Source of the DNA: Artemisia argyi | Lineage: Eukaryota; Streptophyta; Magnoliopsida; Asterales; Asteraceae | DNA: 64,000 nucleotides | Direction of reading: 5' to 3' | Assembly: GCA_030686995.1 (NCBI GenBank) | Contig: CM060685.1 | Coordinates: forward strand, 124,955,823-125,019,822 | Shown here: in pieces, positions 56,988 through 64,000 of the stretch | How the letters are laid out: every line of letters begins with the position of its first letter | Position numbering within the stretch: position 1 is the first letter of the stretch | Position numbers and translations under genes: made by a program | The notes under the pieces: model-generated | Database searches by the model: none | Told to the model about the DNA's origin: nothing | Seen by the model: the letters and a program-made list of their open reading frames with translations, nothing else

Positions 56988-58961
56988 TGTTGAGGCAACA
57001 TTGTCAAGATCTCCTAATGTTTTAATGATGACAAATAAACCTTCGGAACACATAAAATAACAAACGGTAGCAAAATCCACCGGAGCTAATACCTGCTCCT
57101 GGCGCGATGCCCGCACGCTGACGCGTAGGTGACATGCCAGGTCACTGTATGGTTCCGGGCGAATTTTATAAGTCGGCTTTCCCCTTACCCGACAAATGTG
57201 GATCTTTCAATACATGTATGAATATGTTATGTGCTTAATTGATAACACTCGAAACGAGTTTTGGGAATAGAGAGATCCAACTTTTAAAGCACCCACTTAC
57301 GGGAAAATGCCAACTCATGTTTTCTAACTCTCGCCTCTAGTCAAGGCTTTTCTAAACTTAGGGAGCTTATATAGTTCACGTAACATCACATGAAAGCATC
57401 CATATGCTCATATCCCGTGCTTACGTCTTCTCTAATCATGTAACGGGTTTACTCCCTTATTGGTCAAACTAAGTTCAAGGTTTCTTTGCGTAAACGCATC
57501 CTTACCCGCATGGGTTATGCTTTACATCAATACAAAGCACTTGACTTGTTTTGTACCAAGGTGTTAGTTGAGTACGTCGAGTCTTGGAAAGTCGCGAGTT
57601 ATGAAACTATGTGTTGGCATGAATATTACGATATTTAATCTAAACATTCTCTTCATGTTATGATGATGACAAAGATGTAAGTTACAACATATAACGTAAA
57701 ATGCTTAAGTTACTTGTGATCACAATTCATCTATGCATTCATACGTCAACAAGCCTCGACATCTCAACGTCTCGAGTATGCTTCAACAATCACTTAAGGT
57801 ATGTATAGACAAATGTCTAATACATTTTATGATCAAAGGGAGTTTTATTTAAACACTACAAATTATATTAAATGATATAAATATTTTATATATTTTGAAG
57901 AACACTTTTGGAATATAAGTTTATTAGTTTTTGTTTCAAGTGATTCAATCCTTTCCAAACACACTTCTAAATCCTTTGATCATAAGTTTATTAGTTTTTG
58001 TTTCAAGTGATTCAATCCCTCATCACTCAAAGTGCAAGAGAAGAATCCTCCCCATCATAAAGCTAAAGATGTATTAGAGTCTAGTTAGTGTTGATGTTAA
58101 GTTGTGAGTTATGTATGTATATGTAATAAGTAGATCAAGATGATCTTACTTAGTAGTGAGTCAATGAGTGAGTAAGTAGTAGTGGGAAGAAGTAGTAGTG
58201 TGGATAACTCATGTAGTTGTGAAGAAGTTGGTGTGTGAATAAGTAGTGGAGATAGAAGAAGTTGTGAAGTAGTCGTGAAGTCGTGTAGAAGTTGTGTAGT
58301 GATCGAAGTCGTTTCGTGAGATTGGTTCTAGCTACTATTAGAACTCGACATTTAGCTTAGTGTCATAAATTGGTATAAGCAAAAGTCGTGTACGGTTTTC
58401 TCCACCAAAAGGGAGCTTGTTGAGTAGTGAAGAAAACTCTCAAGTAGGTGACTCGGGGAGTGGAGTAGGGCAAGGAAGGTGTCCTTGTAGCCGAACCACT
58501 ATAAATCTTCGTGTCCGATTTGCATTTCCTTTCTCTTATCTCTTTTCATTTATTCTTGCATTTATCGCTTTACATCTATGCTTGCCTATATGTCTTAGTT
58601 GTTGCTCATATAGTTGTGATGATTGATTGTGTTGTACGTAGAAGTTAATATTGTGATTGTGTGTATAATTATATGATATGGTCAAATAGATTATTATTCA
58701 CACTTCTCATATTAAGTTTAACTTGATAGATAATTTGATACAAAACGTTTTAAGATTTAAAAGGAAAACGTATTCACATAAAGATCGACCAAAGCTCACA
58801 TATATAATTGATCATATTGATTATATGTTGTTTTCATACTAAAATCTAATTTAAGGTTTTTCAAACAAACAATTGAATAAATTCTAATCAACATTTTGAA
58901 ACAAACTTTTTATAAACAAAAAAAGGGGAAAACTATTCAACTCCCCTTCTAGTTTTCCACA
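56988..58961 (+). mobile_element. Probable copia (SIRE-like) LTR remnant
   Basis: It starts TGTTGAGGCAACATTGTC followed by TGATGACAAA, a typical start of SIRE/Maximus-type copia LTRs, and ends CCCCTTCTAGTTTTCCACA, also typical for their 3' end. A GGGAGTGGAGTAGGGCAAGG...CCGAACCACTATAAATC stretch near 58,455-58,510 fits their R-U5 region. Flanking five bases (ATAAA and CTATG) do not match, so the unit is partial or rearranged. No internal coding sequence adjoins it. Confidence 0.5.
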
Positions 58962-60920
58962 CTATGGATTCTCGACGTTGTGTTACTTGAACTTATAAGT
59001 AACCTATGATTTTCTCAACTTATAATCTTAATTGTCTAAAACATTTCTTTTTAATGACAATAAGATTATTTCTTAATCTTTTCTTAATCATCTTCTTAAT
59101 CTCTTTTCACAAAAGACAAATTACCATTCCTCCCACAATCTCTCCCAAAATCCTTCCCTAACATCTTCTTACATATTCCCTTACACCACTCCTTACAAAG
59201 TGTACCTTTGTCTCCTCACAAACTCCCACAAAATATTCCCTTATCTTTACCAACTTCCCATACACCTTCCTTATACACACACATACACTCTTTTCTACAC
59301 ACACACATCCTTTCACATACACTCTTTTCTACACATACACACTCTCTCATACATACACTCTTTTCTACACACACCTTTATATTCAAAATACACACACTTC
59401 ACTCACATACCTCTCTTCACACACACTTAAACATACTTCACCTATACCTTACCCTTACAACTCATACCTATACACATCCCATCTATATAACCCATTATCT
59501 CACACTCTCCAATACTCCCCATTTAAAATACACACACTACTCACAACCATCACACTCTCTACACACACAAGGCTCCCCATCACATCCACACTTACACACT
59601 TTTCTACATACACACAACCCAACTCTTGCACTCCTTACACCCTTTCACATCCCCTCACCACCATCCACACTTTCTCTCCAAGGAAGGAATATTCCCTTGG
59701 ATATTCTCATCTTAACCAAACCATGGTTTATCCTAACCCAACTATGGTTACTTCTCAACACACACCCTTCTCACCCAACCATGGTTAACTTCTAACCCTT
59801 TTACCTAACCATGGTTACTTAACCTAACCCTCCTCACTCTTCCGTATATAGGAATATACCATGGCATATTCTCTTATCACTTATGCCATAAGAGGAATAC
59901 CATTTCTACCCCTACCAAATTACCCTTTTCTACCTTTCTACCATTGGTAATTTGTTTTCTCATAAAAACTTCACAAAACATTTTCCAAATTGGCTATTTG
60001 AGTTGGTAAACCTTAGATTGATTAATGTTAAGGTTTTGTGTGAAGTACAATTGGGGGTTTAGCAAGGTAAGGTATTTAGAAAGTCAAAACCCAAAGTTTT
60101 GGGAAAAAGTTTACAGACACCTGGAGCGCTGCCCATGCGCTGACGCGTGGGTGACGCGCCGGCCTTGGTAAAATTTTCCCAAGTTTGGGTTTTGCTTATA
60201 AATACCATGCCTTGCCTCTTGTATTCCTCACCCCTTGCCATTATTCTTTCTCTCTACATTCTTTCTCTCTAGTCTCCTTATCTCTCTTGTGTTCTTAATA
60301 AAACACACTTACATCTTTGAAAGAACACATCTCCTTGCAAGGGAAGAATCACAAGAAACTAATCCACTTTTGTGATTGTGTCGAGGGTCTTCTTATTATA
60401 CCCTTTCTATTACAATCGAGTTTCTAGGTTAGGTTAGGGCTTGGTTGATAAAACAAACATTCATTCTTTCTATTTGTTTATAAGGGAAGTCTTGTGTCTT
60501 TGTGACCAAGCCTAGATCATTGAGGATCTAGTTGGGGTTTTATACTTCCGGGTGGAAGTTTTGGTTGAGGTCTTGGTGACCAAGTGTAAGTCGAGTCACG
60601 AGGTTCTTTTGGGTGGTTTCTAAAGGCGGAAAGCATCGATATTGGTGAATATCGATGGAGTGAATTGTAACGGTTTATAGTCCACCGAAAGGATTATACT
60701 AGTTGAATAGTATAGTGTCGTGGATTCGCAACTGGACGTACGGATGGTATAAACCCCCCATCCCGAACCAGTATATATCGTGGTGTTCTTTACTCGCTTT
60801 ATATACTTGTAGTTGTGATTATCTTTGTGGTTGTTCTTTCTTAGACCACTTGGTTGTCCTCATGGCTTAAAGTTTTTAAACATTCTAAAAGCCGAAGAAA
60901 CCGTATTCACCCTCACTACA
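58962..60920 (+). mobile_element. Second copia-like LTR remnant with TATA box
   Basis: The GCTGACGCGT(A/G)GGTGAC stretch near 60,136 repeats 57,117 of the previous unit. A TATA box, GCTTATAAATACC, is at about 60,194-60,206, followed by a leader and a region ending CCCGAACCAGTATATATCG (near 60,760) and TATTCACCCTCACTACA (60,904-60,920), like the 3' part of SIRE-type LTRs. The left border is not clear. 59,040-59,990 is strikingly pyrimidine-rich (see findings). Confidence 0.45.
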
Positions 60921-61481
60921 GTTCTATAATAAAAATCACTAAACTTTTCAAATTTGTTCTATTGTTGTGAAAATGTTTGAAATGACGATGGTTTAGTATC
61001 CATAAATGCATTATCATATTCTACCTAAATATAAACTCTCAACCAACAGTACACCAAAAATATGCTATTCTTCAAAAAAATAATAATAAAAAATAAAATA
61101 AAAACAAGATAATAACAAATTTAAAAAGTGCCATTTTTCAGACCACTCTAACATAAAAATTTACAACAATTGAATAGTATTAAAAATTTTGGTGATTTCT
61201 ATTAATAGGTAAAGTTAGAGTGACTAAATCTAAACAAATTTTGAAGTTGGTTACTATTCTTCTAATAACGGATAATATTTTTAAAGTATTTTTATTTATA
61301 AAAGTGGATTAATTTCATATATCACCCTATTTTCATGATTAATTTTATATATATCAAAAGTGTAAGTATTGAATGCATAATGTACAATTTTTTAATGCAT
61401 CTTTGGGTATACATGAAATTTCCAACTAAAAAGAGTGGAGATATAAAATTGCTTCTTTAAAAGTAAATATGAGTTTATTAA
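60921..61481. other. AT-rich spacer
   Basis: I see no gene or defined repeat. Confidence 0.4.
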
Positions 61482-61726
61482 GGGCATGTTTTGCGCGCGA
61501 ACTTATCAGAGCTTATCATAGCATGAACTTATTTTTTTTTAGAAAAATAAGCTACCATTAAAAATAAGTCTCGTTTGCTGGCATAGCTTGAAGGAGCATG
61601 TAAAAAAAAAATAAGCTACTAAATGAAATGCTAGTTGAAGAAGCATGTAGAAAAAAGCTCCAGCCACATGCTCCAGCAACCCGCTCCAGCAATCTGCTCC
61701 AGCTCCTACTATTGCCAAACATACCC
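61482..61726. mobile_element. Tourist-like (PIF/Harbinger) MITE, 245 bp
   Basis: GGGCATGTTTTGC at the left and GCCAAACATACCC at the right are inverted ends, flanked by TAA (61,479-61,481 and 61,727-61,729). Interior GCTCCAGC repeats near the right end. Non-coding. Confidence 0.75.
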
Positions 61727-61741
61727 TAAATGTCACTTTTA

Positions 61742-62464
61742 TCTATACTATCTATAATGGAAAAATGGTCAAAAGTGAAATGTTGAGTTTTCAACAATGG
61801 TCAAATGAGAGATAAAGTGAAATATAATTAATACTCTTATTAAAACACCCCAATACTTAGAAGTACAATTATTTATTCATATTGTACAACCAAATTAAAG
61901 CATATCTACCAAATTAAATACAACCAATCAAACACAAATCGGGTTGACCCGGGACGCTTCAAACCCGACGGGTTGACCCAGTTTAATTTGACCAATTTTC
62001 GACTCAACCTAGCAAGTTGACCCGGTTTAACTCGACCCATTTTTCGACCGGAACGGTTCAACCGGTTGAACCAACTGGGTCGAACCGGGTTTCAAAACAT
62101 TATCCATTACTTAAAAAAGTACAATGATTTATTCACCTTGTACAACCAATTAAAAACATATCTACCAAATTAAAACACAAACCGGGTTGACCCGGGATGC
62201 TTCAAACACGGCGGGTTGACCCAGTTTAATTTGACCCGTTTTTTACCCAACCTAGCAAGTTGACCCGGTTTAAATCGACCCATTTTTCGACCGGAACGGT
62301 TCAACCGGTTGAACCACCCTGGTCGAACCGGGTTTCAAGACATTATGTTTAATTCTCAAATCTTCAAACTTTTATTATTTTTCGTTTATAACCTATAAAC
62401 TTTTTTTATCAATAAACTATTTGTCGCTATAAAATCCCGTTGCTATGCACGGATACTCGTCTAG
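61742..62464 (+). mobile_element. Non-autonomous Helitron, 723 bp
   Basis: 5' end TCTATACTATCTATAATGG after A; 3' end ...CTCGTCTAG before T, with a small hairpin (CCGTTGC...GCACGG) about 10 bases inside the 3' end. TC start, CTAG end, A/T insertion site and subterminal hairpin fit Helitrons. The body is a 240-bp unit repeated twice in tandem (61,870-62,105 and 62,105-62,345) with many GGGTTGACCC/AACCGGGTT motifs. Confidence 0.85.
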
Positions 62465-62759
62465 TAAATATTGTATGGTTAAAAGAAACTTATAGAGTTT
62501 TTAGTAAATCACTATTAGTTAATTAATATTTTTATTTCCTACCATGTAAAGGTTTTTCGCAAACAACTAATTTAAACTTGTAATATGTGCAACCAATATA
62601 GATTTTAATAATAAGAGAATCTCACCTTTACTTTTATTTGTAAGAGAAATGGTTGTGATGACTAAAACATTTATAATTTATGTCTACTTTAAAGTACCGG
62701 TATTTTGTTAGTTGTAGTATAAGGATTCATTTTTTTTACAAATTAGTAAATTATTACTA

Positions 62760-63643
62760 CTAGACGAGTACCCGTGCATAGCAACGGTATTTTATAGCGA
62801 CAAATCGTTTAGTGATAAAAAAAAGTTTATGGGTTATAAACGAAAAATAATAAAAGTTTGAAGATTTAGAGATTAAATATAATCTTTTGAAACCCGGTTC
62901 GACCCATTCTGGACGAAAAATGGGTTGATTTAAATCTAGTGAAACCGACGGGTTGGGTCAAAAACGGGTCAAATTAAACCGGGTCAACCCGCTGGGTTTG
63001 AAGCGTCCCAGGTCAACCCGGTTTTCGATGTGTATCAATAATTTCATTTTGAAATATATGTTTTCGTATGGCTTTTATTAGTTAGACGAACCGGTGGCGA
63101 CACCGGTTCCCGGTTGAACCCATTGGTCCGGTCCAGTTTTCAAAACTATATGTACCATCAACTTGTTAGCTTGTATGAAGCTTTGTGTGTTTTATTAATT
63201 TGTATAACGTGTAAAATAACATTAGTTAGTGTGTTAATTATTTTATATTTAGATTATGTTGTAGCTTGTTTAAATTGTACATTGGGTCAAATGGGTCAAA
63301 TTAAAACGGTTCAACCCGTCTGGTTTGAAGCGTCCCGGGTCAACCCGGTTTGTGATTTGTATTAATTGGTTGTATTTAATTTGGTAGATATGTTTTTAAT
63401 TGGTTGTACAATGTGAATAAATCATTGTACTTTTAACTAATGGGTTGTTTTAATAAGAGTATTAATTATATTTCATAATTTCCTTTAATAAGATTTTTCA
63501 AGATTTCCACTTTTCAAGATTGACTATTTTTCCTTTATATTTAGTATAGATAAAAGAGTATAGATAAGGGCATTTTGGGCATTGACCAAAAATTCAGTTT
63601 TCACTTTTCACTTTGGCCATTTCTCTATTATAAGTAGTTAAGA
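62760..63643 (-). mobile_element. Non-autonomous Helitron in opposite orientation, 884 bp
   Basis: On the minus strand it starts TCTTAACTACTTATAATAG after A and ends GTACTCGTCTAG before T with the same CCGTTGC...GCACGGG hairpin. Its body shares the CGGGTTGACC motifs of the neighbour. The 295-base gap between the two contains nothing I recognise. Confidence 0.82.
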
Positions 63644-63940
63644 TATATTTTTATGACATCTCAATCCTTTAAAGATTATGTGTCATGAAAGAATTTAAGG
63701 GCGACATTTAATACTAGGTTACTAATTTCTTTGTTGAAAATTAGCAAACAAGAATAATATTTTGAAATGAAAAGAGTTGATTTAAATATAGTGATTATTG
63801 ACCTTAAAATTATTTGATTACCTCTTTGGAAGGATAGTTTTTCCATTTAACGCGTATATATGTATATCAATATTAATTATTATTCTACTTGCAAAATGCA
63901 AGACTATGAATCCATGATCACCTACCTGTTCAGTCTCCCT

Positions 63941-64000
63941 CTACATATACATGCTCCCAACACTCCCTTGACAACTCTCATAATAAACCTTTTGTCATGG
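63941..64000 (+). other. Possible start of a gene at the window edge
   Basis: CTACATATACATGC, a C/A-rich leader and ATGG at 63,997-64,000 resemble a promoter and start codon, but only one codon is inside the window. Confidence 0.2.

Noticed and set aside
59208..59795. A 195-codon open frame rich in H, T, L, S and P
   Set aside because: It follows from low G content and CACA/CTTT repeats; overlapping frames are equally open and no domain or start context is present.
63060..63130. Inverted GAACCGGT/ACCGGTTC motifs as a separate element
   Set aside because: They lie inside the Helitron at 62,760-63,643 and fit its CCGG-rich body.

Overview
This is plant nuclear DNA: AT-rich, with GT-AG introns, TATA/AATAAA signals, MITEs, Helitrons and large Ty3/gypsy elements of the Tat and Athila lineages. 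A eudicot is likely; the repeat families feel like Asteraceae, but that is an impression I cannot prove from one window.

Layout. 1-4.7 kb: two decayed histone H3 copies inside a locally duplicated segment, plus a small hAT MITE. 4.7-11.9 kb: the one ordinary host gene, a seven-exon Vms1/ANKZF1-type ribosome quality-control protein on the + strand, with a Tourist-like MITE in intron 1 and a hAT-type MITE in the last intron. 12-13.8 kb: a TA microsatellite and two more MITEs.

13,909-49,305: the main structure. Long matching terminal inverted repeats and a perfect 9-bp target duplication (TAAGAGTTT) show that this 35.4 kb is a single Mutator-like element (MULE) that later received three LTR-retrotransposon insertions: a young, complete Tat element (15,069-25,339, TSD AGAGT), an Athila-type element (28,242-39,536, TSD TTGAG) and a solo LTR (40,301-42,856). 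Without them the MULE is about 11.3 kb. It carries a MuDR-type transposase (PB1-like, MULE transposase, SWIM and zinc-knuckle regions) and at least seven small genes: a GRF zinc-finger protein, a YIIGPV-repeat protein, a K/E-rich protein and four others I do not recognise. Two of the small genes are split by retrotransposons, and their reading frames line up again across the insertions. This gene-rich MULE is my best candidate for an undescribed system.

49.3-64 kb: no convincing host genes. It holds a MITE, a gypsy-type solo LTR with a Mutator-like foldback element inside it, copia-like LTR remnants with a 0.9-kb pyrimidine-rich stretch, another Tourist-like MITE, and two related non-autonomous Helitrons in opposite orientation. 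A possible gene start lies at the very right edge.

State of the genes. The host Vms1 gene looks intact. The MULE transposase has two nonsense codons and one frameshift. The Tat and Athila gag-pol frames are open. The Tat element also has a spliced gene on the opposite strand, broken by one frameshift.
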